Origin: Hymenobacter amundsenii
GTDB taxonomy: Bacteria > Bacteroidota > Bacteroidia > Cytophagales > Hymenobacteraceae
Reading direction: 5' to 3'
NCBI RefSeq assembly: GCF_002204745.1
Contig: NZ_NIRR01000003.1
Location: 62,001 to 126,000 of the forward strand
DNA length: 64,000 nt
Shown: piece by piece, positions 17,222 to 25,572 of the stretch
How the letters are laid out: each line of letters opens with the position of its first letter
Position numbering within the stretch: position 1 is the first letter of the stretch
The notes under the pieces: generated by a model
What the model was told of the DNA's origin: nothing
The model's input: the letters and a program-made list of their open reading frames with translations, nothing else
Database searches by the model: none
Program-made: the position numbers and the translations under genes

Positions 17222-19798
17222 TTAAAGAATGAACACAGCGTTACCAAACAGCAGCTTGCCGCCCTGCCAGAAGGCCCGGAACAAGGGATTATCGGCCAGG
17301 TAAACTATCTGCCCCCGGCCCATTTCCTGGGCACCAAGCACGAAGCTGTCGGTGAGGCCGGCGCGGGCTTTGCGGCCGGCGAAACCGGCGGCGTAGCTAT
17401 TCTTTTTGAGCACGCCCACGTTCCAGCCGCCCTCGGGCATGAACTGGTAGTTGGGGGCCTCGCGCAGCAAAGCGAAGTAGGTAGGGCCGTAGCCGAAGGC
17501 CAGCGGATGGGTGTTGTCGAGCTGCACCCGGAACACGCTGCCCTGCACCTTGTCTTCGATGCCCTCCCGCTCGGCGTCGGCGTAGCGGCGCAGGTCGGCG
17601 TAGGGGGCTTTTTTCTTGGCCAGAGCGACGGAATCGATGGTTTTGATTTTGAGCAGGAAGTCTTTTTTGCCGGCCAGAAAGCGTGAGGCCCCTTCGAGGG
17701 CGATAAGCCGGCCGCCACCGCGCACCCAGGTTTTCACGCTGGCCAGCATTTTCTCGGTTAGCACGTCATCATAACGGCCGTCGGGCAGAATCAAGACATC
17801 AAACTTGCTGAGCGGGACGCTGCCGAAATAGTCGGTACCGAGCACCGTGACGGGGTAGCCCACCTGCTGCTCGAAGAAGTGCCAGACTTCCCCAAAAGCT
17901 GTAGCATCGACGCCCGGACCGGCCAGCACGGCCACCGTGGGCATGGCCAGGGGCCGCACCGAGCGCGAACCCAAGTCGCCGCCGGTAGTAGAGAGGCCAG
18001 ATTGCACGGCCTGGACCGTCACGCCTGCCGAGTCGGCCTGGGCTCGCACCAGCTGGTCGAAGCGGGCGCCCAGCCGCTCGTTGCCGGTGCGCGCGATGAT
18101 GAGCGTGCCGCGCCCGTACTTCTGGCCCTCGGTCTCAAACGGCTCATCGGCCACCCGCAGCTTCACGCCCTGCTGCAACAGCCGGCTCAGAAAGCGCACA
18201 TCCTGCAAGTTGCTCCAGCGGGCCAGGTAGGCGTAAGGACTACTGGTTTTTGGTTGCTGGTTGCTGGTTGTTGGATTGTTCTGACTTTGAGAACTGGCCA
18301 CTGAACTCACTGGCAACTGCCCCTTTAGCGCGTAGCCATCGAGGCCAAAAGCGTAGGGCAGCGACCAGGCGGTGAGGTCGTAGGTGAGGGAGTCTTCGAG
18401 CTGGGCCTGGGGCTCGAACAGCACTTTCACCAGCGTCGATTTGGGCTGATACATGCTGATAACCACGTCCTGGGGCTCAATCTGCACGGTTTCGGCTTTG
18501 CCGGTGGCGTAGTTGTAGCCCGCTTGGCGGCTACGCTTGGCAGCAAACCCGTAACTGATCTGCTGGCGGTCGAGGTATTGGGTGAGGGCCTTTACCTGAC
18601 CGGGGTCGGAGGAGCCGGCCAGCACGTAGGTTTTGTATTCCCCCTGGGGCTTGGTGCGGGCGTCGGCGTAAAACTTGCGAAACTCGCGGGTCAGGTCCTG
18701 GTGACGGTCGGCGGCGGCTTGCAGCGTTGCCAGGCTGGTGGCGCGGTGGTGCTCGATACGCTGGGTTAGCGTGAGCGTGTCGCCGTCGGGTTTGGCGTAG
18801 CGCAGGCCCGCCGAGCCGCCCCCGCCCTGCTCGTAGGTCAGGCCGATGGCGCCATTGAAGCTGGGCCAGGTATCGCCGTAGAAGGGGGCGAACAAATCGT
18901 AGGTTTCGCGGGTGAAATAGAGCCAGTTGTTTTGATCAAATACCTTGCGGTTGTAGTCGCCGATGATGTTCTGGAACTGCCGCTGCCAGGCCGTAAGGTC
19001 GGCGTGGAAGGGCTTGGCGGCCGGCGAGAAGTAGTAGGGCGCCAAGGGACTCATCTCGTGAAAATCGGCGTGCACCTGGGGCAGCCACTGGTTGTACACC
19101 GCGATGCGCTGGCGGCTTTCCTGCTGGGTTTGCCAGGCCCAGTCGCGGTTGAGGTCGAAGTAGTAGTGGTTGTAGCGGCCGCCGGGCCAGGGCTCGTGGT
19201 GCTCCCAGCTCAGGGGCGAGGCGTTGGGGCGCTGGCTGGCCACCCGGTTGTACCACTGCGCGTAACGGTCGCGCCCGTCGGGGTTCACGCAGGGGTCCAC
19301 AATCACCACTAGGTTCTGCAGGTAGCCTTGCACAGTAGCGTTGGCGGGGTTGGCCAAATCGTAGAGCACCTGCATCACGGCTTCCGACGATACCGCCTCG
19401 TTGCCGTGCACGTTGTAGCTGAGCCAGACCACGGCCGGCGTAGGGCCGCTGACGGCCCCGGTTTCGAGGCCAGCCAGCCGCAGGTTGTCGCGCCGGATAT
19501 CGTCGAGGCGGGTCAGGTTAGCGGCGGAGGCTACATAAACCAGCTCCAGGGGCCGGTTTTCGTAGGTACGTCCGTATTGCTGCTGCCGCATCCGGTCGGG
19601 GCTGTGCGCCACTACGTGGGCCACGTAGCGCAGCATTTCGGCGTGAGGCGTGAAGCGGGCACCCAGTTCGTAGCCCAGAAACTGCGCGGGCGTGAGCAGC
19701 GGACCGGCAGCGGCGGCCGGGGTTTGGGCAGAAGCCGCAACGGGCATCAGCAGCCAGAGAAAAAGTAGGCTTAGCGCCCGGGAAGTAAGGTTTTTCAC
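17222..19798 (-). CDS. Secreted M14-family zinc carboxypeptidase
   Basis: The product of about 858 residues carries a signal peptide (ALSLLFLWLLMPVAASAQ) and an M14 metallopeptidase domain. The zinc motif HxxE appears as NVHGNE (His 131, Glu 134 counted from the GTG start), with NPDGRDRY, YYFDLNRDWAW and the third ligand region HADFHEM near 243-248. A C-terminal glutamine-amidotransferase-like domain follows (PTVAVLAGPGVDATAFGEVW). No ATG is suitably placed; GTG at 19798 is chosen because it starts the signal peptide, while an ATG at 19906 would add 36 unlikely residues. A Ser/Asn/Gln-rich linker near residues 505-535 appears to be derived from repeat DNA (18238-18300). It is divergent from the CocE-type gene. 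Confidence 0.88.
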   Translation of the reverse strand: MKNLTSRALSLLFLWLLMPVAASAQTPAAAAGPLLTPAQFLGYELGARFTPHAEMLRYVAHVVAHSPDRMRQQQYGRTYENRPLELVYVASAANLTRLDDIRRDNLRLAGLETGAVSGPTPAVVWLSYNVHGNEAVSSEAVMQVLYDLANPANATVQGYLQNLVVIVDPCVNPDGRDRYAQWYNRVASQRPNASPLSWEHHEPWPGGRYNHYYFDLNRDWAWQTQQESRQRIAVYNQWLPQVHADFHEMSPLAPYYFSPAAKPFHADLTAWQRQFQNIIGDYNRKVFDQNNWLYFTRETYDLFAPFYGDTWPSFNGAIGLTYEQGGGGSAGLRYAKPDGDTLTLTQRIEHHRATSLATLQAAADRHQDLTREFRKFYADARTKPQGEYKTYVLAGSSDPGQVKALTQYLDRQQISYGFAAKRSRQAGYNYATGKAETVQIEPQDVVISMYQPKSTLVKVLFEPQAQLEDSLTYDLTAWSLPYAFGLDGYALKGQLPVSSVASSQSQNNPTTSNQQPKTSSPYAYLARWSNLQDVRFLSRLLQQGVKLRVADEPFETEGQKYGRGTLIIARTGNERLGARFDQLVRAQADSAGVTVQAVQSGLSTTGGDLGSRSVRPLAMPTVAVLAGPGVDATAFGEVWHFFEQQVGYPVTVLGTDYFGSVPLSKFDVLILPDGRYDDVLTEKMLASVKTWVRGGGRLIALEGASRFLAGKKDFLLKIKTIDSVALAKKKAPYADLRRYADAEREGIEDKVQGSVFRVQLDNTHPLAFGYGPTYFALLREAPNYQFMPEGGWNVGVLKKNSYAAGFAGRKARAGLTDSFVLGAQEMGRGQIVYLADNPLFRAFWQGGKLLFGNAVFIL
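18238..18300. repeat. Repeat-derived segment inside the M14 peptidase gene
   Basis: The plus strand reads as iterated GGTTGCTGGTTGCTGGTTGT words, and the minus strand as CCAACAACCAGCAACCAGCA. Related words occur in the intergenic segments at 28916-28988, 34330 and 61178. It is translated in frame as a Ser/Asn/Gln/Thr-rich linker that does not look like the flanking domains. Confidence 0.5.
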
Positions 19799-19940
19799 CA
19801 AAAATGAAGAGTAAAGCGGCCGAAGCCGGAAGGTTAGCAGTTTTTCTACTCCAAAGAAAGCATATTTGAGCAGGCCAACGACGCAACCGGACGTTGCAGG
19901 CTGCATCTTTCCTCAAGTTCACCCCACGCTTTCCCCATCC

Positions 19941-21881
19941 ATGCCCCACTCCTACCTTCGCCCCGCTTTACTAACGGCCCTGCTGGCCGCTGGCTCCCTA
20001 ACGGTGGCCCGCGCCCAGCAGCCGGTTTCCTACCCGCTGCCCTCTGAGGCCGATAAGCTGGCCCTGACCCAGATGCTGGCCGATACGGCCTACATCCAGC
20101 AGCACTACACCAAAACGGAACACCGGATTCCGATGCGCGATGGGGTGAAGCTCTACACCGTAGTGTACGCGCCCAAGGATGCCGACCGGGTGAAGTATCC
20201 TATAATGCTGAACCGCACGCCCTATTCGGTGGGGCCCTACGAGCCGGGCAAGTACAAAAAGAGCCTGGGCCCGAGCTCCACAATGATGCACGAGGGCTAC
20301 ATTTTCGCCTACCAGGACGTGCGGGGCAAGTATATGTCGGAGGGCACATTCGTAGATATGCGGCCTGAAAAGGACAGCTACAAGGGCAAAAACGACACCG
20401 ACGAGGGCACCGATACGTTCGATACCATCGAGTACCTGCTGAAAAAGGGCCCGAAAAACAACGGCAAGGTAGGCCAGTGGGGCATCAGCTACCCTGGTTT
20501 CTACGCGTCTACCGGCCTGCTTAGTCGCCATCCGGCCCTCAAGGCCTCCTCACCCCAGGCCCCGATTGCCGACTGGTTCTGGGACGATTTCCACCACAAC
20601 GGGGCCTTTTTCCTGCCCCACGCCTTCAACTTCCTGGCCTCGTTCGGGCTACCCCGGCCCGCACCCACGCCCACTGGCAACCCCGGGTTCAAGCACGGCA
20701 CGCCCGACGGCTACGCGTTCTTTATGAACATGGGCTCGCTCAAGAACGCCGACGCCCGCTACTACAAGGGCAAAGTGGCGTTCTGGAACGAGATGATGGC
20801 CCACCCCAACTACGACGAGTTCTGGCAGGCCCGCAACCTGCGGCCCCACCTCAAAAACCTCAACAAAAACACCGCCGTGCTCACAGTGGGCGGCTTCAAC
20901 GATGCCGAGGATTTGTTCGGTGCCCTGCAAACCTATAAAACCATCGAACAGCAAAACCCGGGCCTGACCAACGGCCTCGTGATGGGCCCCTGGGTGCACG
21001 GGGGCTGGGCCCGCGGCACGGGCGAGCTGGTAGGCAACGTGGCCTACGGCGAGTCGCCCTCGATTTATTACCAGAAGGAAATAGAGGCCCCGTTTTTTAA
21101 AGGCTACCTCAAGGAGGGCAAGCGGCCCGACGTGGCCGAAGCCACCGTTTTTGAGGGCGGCACCAACAAGTGGCGCACCTTCGATGCCTGGCCTCCCAAG
21201 CAGGCCCAGGAAAAGACCATGTACTTCCAGGCCAACGGCAAAATCGGGTTCGACCAGCCCGCCGCCGGCGCCGGGTTCGACCAGTACATCAGTGACCCAG
21301 CTCACCCGGTACCCTCCAACGAAGGCATGGCTACGGGCATGACCCGCGAATACATGACCGACGACCAGCGCTTTGCCTCCCGCCGCCCCGACGTGCTCAC
21401 CTACCAGACCGACGTGCTGACCGACGACCTGACGCTGGCTGGCCCCATTGAGGCGCTGCTGCAAGTGGCTACTACCGGCACCGACGCCGACTGGGTGGTA
21501 AAAATCATTGACGTGTACCCCGACGACGCGCCCGACAACCCGCGCCTGAACCCCAATGTGAAACTCGGTGGCTACCAGCAGATGGTGCGCTCAGAAGTGA
21601 TGCGCGGCCGGTTCCGCAACAGCTTCAGCCAGCCCGAAGCCTTCGTGCCGGGCCAGGTAACGGCCGTACCCTTCACCGTCCAGGACCTCTGCCACACCTT
21701 CCGCAAGGGCCACCGCTTCATGGTGCAGGTCCAGAGCAGCTGGTTCCCGATGGTGGACCGCAACCCCCAGACCTTCGTGCCCAACATCAACGAGGCCGAC
21801 GAAAAGGACTTCCAGACCGCCACCCACCGCCTCTACCACTCTCCCCAGCAAGCTTCGCAGCTGAAGGTGCGGGTGTTGTAG
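19941..21881 (+). CDS. CocE/NonD family hydrolase (X-Pro dipeptidyl-peptidase S15-like), secreted
   Basis: The 646-residue product has a signal peptide (MPHSYLRPALLTALLAAGSLTVARAQ). An alpha/beta-hydrolase domain of the CocE/NonD type follows, with the nucleophile motif GQWGISYPGFY (Ser 183) and the family blocks RDGVKLYTVVYAP, YQDVRGKYMSEG and VMGPWVHGGW. A C-terminal jelly-roll domain covers the last about 200 residues (DVLTYQTDVLTDDLTLAGPI, KGHRFMVQVQSSWFP). Relatives hydrolyse acyl or peptide bonds, such as glutaryl-7-ACA acylase and cocaine esterase; the natural substrate here is unknown. It is divergent from the M14 peptidase, which suggests joint use in peptide degradation outside the cell. 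Confidence 0.9.
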   Translation: MPHSYLRPALLTALLAAGSLTVARAQQPVSYPLPSEADKLALTQMLADTAYIQQHYTKTEHRIPMRDGVKLYTVVYAPKDADRVKYPIMLNRTPYSVGPYEPGKYKKSLGPSSTMMHEGYIFAYQDVRGKYMSEGTFVDMRPEKDSYKGKNDTDEGTDTFDTIEYLLKKGPKNNGKVGQWGISYPGFYASTGLLSRHPALKASSPQAPIADWFWDDFHHNGAFFLPHAFNFLASFGLPRPAPTPTGNPGFKHGTPDGYAFFMNMGSLKNADARYYKGKVAFWNEMMAHPNYDEFWQARNLRPHLKNLNKNTAVLTVGGFNDAEDLFGALQTYKTIEQQNPGLTNGLVMGPWVHGGWARGTGELVGNVAYGESPSIYYQKEIEAPFFKGYLKEGKRPDVAEATVFEGGTNKWRTFDAWPPKQAQEKTMYFQANGKIGFDQPAAGAGFDQYISDPAHPVPSNEGMATGMTREYMTDDQRFASRRPDVLTYQTDVLTDDLTLAGPIEALLQVATTGTDADWVVKIIDVYPDDAPDNPRLNPNVKLGGYQQMVRSEVMRGRFRNSFSQPEAFVPGQVTAVPFTVQDLCHTFRKGHRFMVQVQSSWFPMVDRNPQTFVPNINEADEKDFQTATHRLYHSPQQASQLKVRVL

Positions 21882-21897
21882 GGGAGAAAGAGAAAAC

Positions 21898-21998
21898 GTC
21901 ATTCTGAGCGAAGCCGGAGGCGAAGTCGAAGAATCTCTACCGCAATAGTAAAACCAACACCAAGGTTAGCATTGCGGTAGAGATTCCTCGACTTCGCC
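21898..21998. repeat. Inverted repeat, GTCATTCTGAGC/GAATCTCTACCGC family, eroded on one side
   Basis: Arms of 28 bp (21919-21946 and 21971-21998) are complementary with one mismatch. The left side carries the further family segment CGTCATTCTGAGCGAAGCCGG (21898-21918), but its counterpart is missing on the right, where SDR codons begin instead. The right arm is translated as the last residues of the SDR. Confidence 0.85.
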
Positions 21999-22676
21999 GT
22001 AGGGAATGAGGGTAAGCAGGTCTTTTTCCTCTTCGGGCGTATCGCGGGCCGTGAGGTTGATGGGCGTGGCAATGGCGCCGGGCGCAATGCTGTTGATGCG
22101 AATTTTATGGGGTGCCAGCTCCTGGGCCATGCTTTTCATGAGCAGCATAATGCCGCCCTTACTAGTAGCATAGTTCACGTGGCCGGCCCACGGAATAACT
22201 TCATGCACCGAGCTCATGCAGATAATCTTGCCCAGCGCGGCCGAAATATCCTGCTGGGGGCCGCGGCGCAGGAACTCGCGGGCCGCCTCGCGGGCGCACA
22301 GAAACTGGCCCGTCAGGTTCACGTCGATTACCTTCTGCCACTGGGCCAGGGTCATGTCCACGAACTTGGCATCCACCTGAATGCCGGAGTTATTAACCAG
22401 GATTTGCAACGTGCCGAACTTCTCACGGATGAAGTCGAACATGGCCAGCACGTCGTCTTCCTTGCTCACATCGGCCTGGAACGGAACGGCCTGGCCACCA
22501 GCGTCGGTTATTTCCTTCACCACGGCCGCCGCCTCGTCGGCGCTGTGCGCGTAATTAACGATAACCGATGCCCCCTCGGCGGCCATGGCCTTGGCCACGC
22601 CCGCCCCGATGCCGGAGCTGCCGCCCGTGATAAGCGCAATTTGGTTTTGAAGGCGGTTGGCGGAAGTAGCGGCCAT
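21966..22676 (-). CDS. SDR family oxidoreductase (glucose 1-dehydrogenase-like), C-terminally truncated
   Basis: The 236-residue product has the NAD(P) motif TGGSSGIGAG, the NNSG motif near residue 92 and the catalytic triad region with Ser (MSSVHE) and YATSK. Its closest recognisable relatives are glucose 1-dehydrogenase-type SDRs of about 260 residues. Those continue after the IPYG segment with a conserved GEPEDIA...GG end. Here IPYG is followed by EVEESLPQC and a stop, all encoded by an arm of the inverted repeat at 21898-21998, so about 25-30 residues of the cofactor-side and dimer region are missing. The remaining sequence is not present downstream. Whether it is active is open; it may be a pseudogene. 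Confidence 0.8.
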   Translation of the reverse strand: MAATSANRLQNQIALITGGSSGIGAGVAKAMAAEGASVIVNYAHSADEAAAVVKEITDAGGQAVPFQADVSKEDDVLAMFDFIREKFGTLQILVNNSGIQVDAKFVDMTLAQWQKVIDVNLTGQFLCAREAAREFLRRGPQQDISAALGKIICMSSVHEVIPWAGHVNYATSKGGIMLLMKSMAQELAPHKIRINSIAPGAIATPINLTARDTPEEEKDLLTLIPYGEVEESLPQC

Positions 22677-22901
22677 AGCAGAATGGTGAAAGTTGCGTGT
22701 GAAATGGGAAAGAAGCTCTGTAAGCTAGACTGCAATTAAAAGGCTTAGGTTACATGAGCATTCAATGAAGCACTGCCAGTCAGTCTCTTACCAATAAAAT
22801 AAGCGCAAAATCCGTATTTTTCTGCCTTTTCGCCTCCTCGTACCTGCTATTCGTTGTTGTTGCGTTCGTACACCCAGCGCACCTTCTCAACCTTTTGCTT
22901 T

Positions 22902-23342
22902 ATGTGGATTATTTTCTCGTTGCTGGCCGCGTTATCGGCGGCCGTCGTGGTTACGCTGTCCAAAGTGGGCGTCAAGAACATTGAGTCGAGTCTGGCCTTC
23001 GCCGTTCAGTCGGTACTGATAGTGGGCGTGGCGTGGGCGGTGGTGGCCTGGCAGGGACATTTGGGACAGGTGCAGCAAATAGACCGGCGCACCTGGCTGT
23101 TCCTGATTGCGGCCGGCATTATCACCTGCGCGTCGTCGCTGTTTTCGTTTCAGGCCCTCAAGCTGGGAATGGCCTCGCGCACCGCATCGTTCGACAAAAT
23201 TTCACTCGTATTTTCCATCCTGCTGGCGGTTTTCTTCCTCAAAGAAAAAGTAACCTGGCAACTGGTGGCCGGCGCCGTCCTGATGGCCGGCGGGGCCGTG
23301 CTCATCGCCTTTTCGGGAGCCGAGGAGGGAACCGGAGACTGA
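22902..23342 (+). CDS. EamA-family small transporter (single-repeat)
   Basis: The 146-residue integral membrane protein has about five hydrophobic helices and matches one EamA repeat, half of the ten-helix drug/metabolite transporter fold. Such proteins usually work as dimers. Recognisable points are the start MWIIFSLLAALSAAVVVTLSKVGVKNIES, the segment ALKLGMASRTASFDKISLVFSILLAVFFLKEKVTW and the end LMAGGAVLIAFSG. The substrate cannot be told. The start ATG at 22902 is chosen over a longer upstream reading because the membrane helix begins there. It is divergent from the truncated SDR. Confidence 0.8.
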   Translation: MWIIFSLLAALSAAVVVTLSKVGVKNIESSLAFAVQSVLIVGVAWAVVAWQGHLGQVQQIDRRTWLFLIAAGIITCASSLFSFQALKLGMASRTASFDKISLVFSILLAVFFLKEKVTWQLVAGAVLMAGGAVLIAFSGAEEGTGD

Positions 23343-23411
23343 ACCAAAATCCTATCGTTAAAGCAGCGCGGAGCAAGTCGTTTCAATGGGGCTCAACGTC
23401 TTTACCAGATA

Positions 23412-23447
23412 CTAAAGCCCCTGACGCACGCACGTCAGGGGCTTTAG
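23412..23447. terminator. Bidirectional terminator hairpin
   Basis: The 15-bp perfect stem CTAAAGCCCCTGACG (23412-23426) pairs with its complement at 23433-23447. It lies between the convergent EamA and oxidoreductase genes. Confidence 0.75.
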
Positions 23448-23538
23448 AGCAAGTAGGAACCGGGGAATTTATGAAGGCTGCGCTGTTTCAAATCCGCTGT
23501 GGATTTGGCAGATTTCACGCAGCCACTCATTCAGCAGT

Positions 23539-24486
23539 CTACTGCACCACGAGCACGATTTTACCGGTGGCATGGCCTTTTTCGCTGTATTCGTGGGCGG
23601 CAGCGGTTTCGCTCAGCGGGAAAGTTTTGTCGATGATGACGCGCAGAGTTCCGGCTTGCAGCCAAGCCGAAATCAGGGCCAGATCGGTGCCGCGCTCCTT
23701 GGCCAGCAGCACGTGGGCCGACTTATTGGTGAAGGCCGCCGCCAGCTTGTCGGTGACAACGGTAGTGGGCTGCGGATCGGTGCTGACGTAGCGCCCGTTG
23801 CGGCGCAGCGCGTGCTGGCTGGCCACAAAACTGCTCTTGCCCACCGCGTCGAACACCACATCGTAGCGGCTCGAATCCTGGGTGAAATTGTGCCGTTCGT
23901 AGTCCAGGACCCGGTCGGCCCCCAGCTCGCGTACCAGGTCCATGTTCTCGGCGCTACACGTGCCGGTTACCTCGCCCGCGCCCAGCGCTTTGGCTAGCTG
24001 CACCGCGAAACAGCCCACGCCACCCGAGGCTCCATTAATGAGCACCCGGTCGCCGGAAAGCACCTGGCCCTGGTCGCGTAGGGCCTGCAAGGCCGTGAGG
24101 GCGGCCAGCGGCACGGCCCCCGCCTGCTCGAAGCTCAGGTTATCAGGAATGAAGGCGGCCACCGGCTCGGCCAGCAGCGCGTACTCGGCGTTGGCCCCGC
24201 CGGTACCGTCGTTGGGCATTCCGTACACCCGGTCGCCCACCTTAAAACGAACCACCTGGCTGCCCACGGCCGCCACCTCGCCGGCCACGTCGCGGCCCGG
24301 AATCTTCGGGAAATCGTGGCCCGTGAGCAGCTTCAGGTCGCCGCGGCGCACTTTCCAATCAATCGGATTGACGCTGCTAGCTCGCACCCGAACCAGGATT
24401 TGGTTGGCTTTGAGCGTAGGCGTGGGCTGCTCGCCGTAGCGAAGGACGCTGGCAGAACCGTATTGCGTGAAATAGATGGCGTTCAT
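23539..24486 (-). CDS. NADP-dependent zinc-independent alcohol dehydrogenase / quinone oxidoreductase (MDR family)
   Basis: The 315-residue product belongs to the medium-chain dehydrogenase/reductase superfamily, quinone-oxidoreductase branch. Seen are the N-terminal substrate half (ILVRVRASSVNPIDWKVRRG, PGRDVAGEVAAVG), the nucleotide motif LINGASGGVGCFAVQLAKALG and the C-terminal dimer region. The zinc-ligand set of true alcohol dehydrogenases is absent. The ATG at 24486 (MNAIYFTQYGSASVL) is preferred to an upstream start that runs through repeat-like TGAGAAGTGAG DNA. Members reduce quinones or enals; the substrate here is unknown. Confidence 0.85.
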   Translation of the reverse strand: MNAIYFTQYGSASVLRYGEQPTPTLKANQILVRVRASSVNPIDWKVRRGDLKLLTGHDFPKIPGRDVAGEVAAVGSQVVRFKVGDRVYGMPNDGTGGANAEYALLAEPVAAFIPDNLSFEQAGAVPLAALTALQALRDQGQVLSGDRVLINGASGGVGCFAVQLAKALGAGEVTGTCSAENMDLVRELGADRVLDYERHNFTQDSSRYDVVFDAVGKSSFVASQHALRRNGRYVSTDPQPTTVVTDKLAAAFTNKSAHVLLAKERGTDLALISAWLQAGTLRVIIDKTFPLSETAAAHEYSEKGHATGKIVLVVQ

Positions 24487-24624
24487 TTGAAAGGAATCAG
24501 AAGTGAGAAGTGAGCGGCAGGCCGGGTGCAATGCCCCATTCCAGCGGGGTGCGCCGTATTTGGTGTACGGCACCTCCCCCACCGGGTGTTACCCCAAACC
24601 GGGCAACCTGCTTGCCCCAGGCCC

Positions 24625-24660
24625 AAAAAAAACCACCGCATCCAACGGACGCGGCGGTTT
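24625..24660 (-). terminator. Rho-independent terminator of the carbonic anhydrase gene
   Basis: On the minus strand a stem with AAACCGCCGCG and its partner is followed by an unbroken run of eight or nine T. It lies about 80 nt after the stop of the 24742-25512 gene. Confidence 0.85.
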
Positions 24661-24741
24661 CACACATCGAAAGCGTACTCCCCTCAGACTACGCCCGATG
24701 ATGCTGGTGACGGCAGGTGCTTGGCCAGCCTGGTGTTGGGT

Positions 24742-25512
24742 TTATTTGGCTGCCGGCTTACTGTTTTTGCCCGATGGCTCGCTTGACTTTTTCTCCGACT
24801 TCTCATCCGTTAGCTTGGGCTTGTCGGCCGTCAGCTTGGGCTTATCCGTTTCTTTTTCCAGCACCTTAGCCGCGTGCTTCTGGGCACTGGTGCCATAGAT
24901 GTGGTTGAATTCGGAAATCATGTCGTCTTCTACCTTCAGGTCGGTTAGCAGCCCTTCCTTGATGTCGTACACCAAACCGTGCAAGCGGGGTGGTTTGGCG
25001 CCTTTGCGGGCGTTCTGAATAATGCTGGTTTTAGCCAGGTTACGGACCTGCTCAATCACGTTCAGCTCCACCAGGCGGCGCAGGCGCGAATCCTCATCAC
25101 TGATGCGCAGAAACTCCATTTCGTGCACCCGGATAACGTCGCGGATATTGGTCAGCCAGCCGTCAATCAGGCCGTACTGCTTGTTGCTGGCGGCGGCAGC
25201 CACGCCCCCGCAGCCGTAGTGGCCGCAGACTATGATATCCTGCACGCCCAACACTTCCACGGCGTACTGCAACACCGAAAGCATGTTGAAATCGGTGTGC
25301 ACCACCATGTTGGCAATGTTGCGGTGCACGAACATTTCGCCCGGACCGGTACCGGTAATGGCCGAAGCCGGCACCCGCGAGTCGGAGCAGCCGATGAACA
25401 GGTATTTGGGCTGCTGCCCATCGGCCAAGCGGTTAAAGAAATCGGGGTCGGCAGCGCGCTGCTCTTTTACCCACTTGCGGTTGTTTTCCAGAATTGATTC
25501 GATACCGTTCAT
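24742..25512 (-). CDS. Beta-carbonic anhydrase
   Basis: The enzyme interconverts CO2 and bicarbonate. The 256-residue product carries the beta-class zinc ligands Cys 42, His 98 and Cys 101 in GCSDSR and CGHYGCGG, with the Asp 44-Arg 46 catalytic dyad. Residues 1-220 match the family; the last 35 residues are a Lys/Asp/Ser-rich tail containing a duplicated KPKLTDEK-like unit and are not part of the fold. The gene lies 60 nt after a SulP transporter gene on the same strand, so the two are probably co-transcribed and cooperate in bicarbonate handling. A terminator follows. Confidence 0.95.
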   Translation of the reverse strand: MNGIESILENNRKWVKEQRAADPDFFNRLADGQQPKYLFIGCSDSRVPASAITGTGPGEMFVHRNIANMVVHTDFNMLSVLQYAVEVLGVQDIIVCGHYGCGGVAAAASNKQYGLIDGWLTNIRDVIRVHEMEFLRISDEDSRLRRLVELNVIEQVRNLAKTSIIQNARKGAKPPRLHGLVYDIKEGLLTDLKVEDDMISEFNHIYGTSAQKHAAKVLEKETDKPKLTADKPKLTDEKSEKKSSEPSGKNSKPAAK

Positions 25513-25572
25513 AAGGGAGGGGAAAAATCAGGTGGTTGAAGGGAAGATGGCAAGGTAGGCGCTCGTGGCTTG

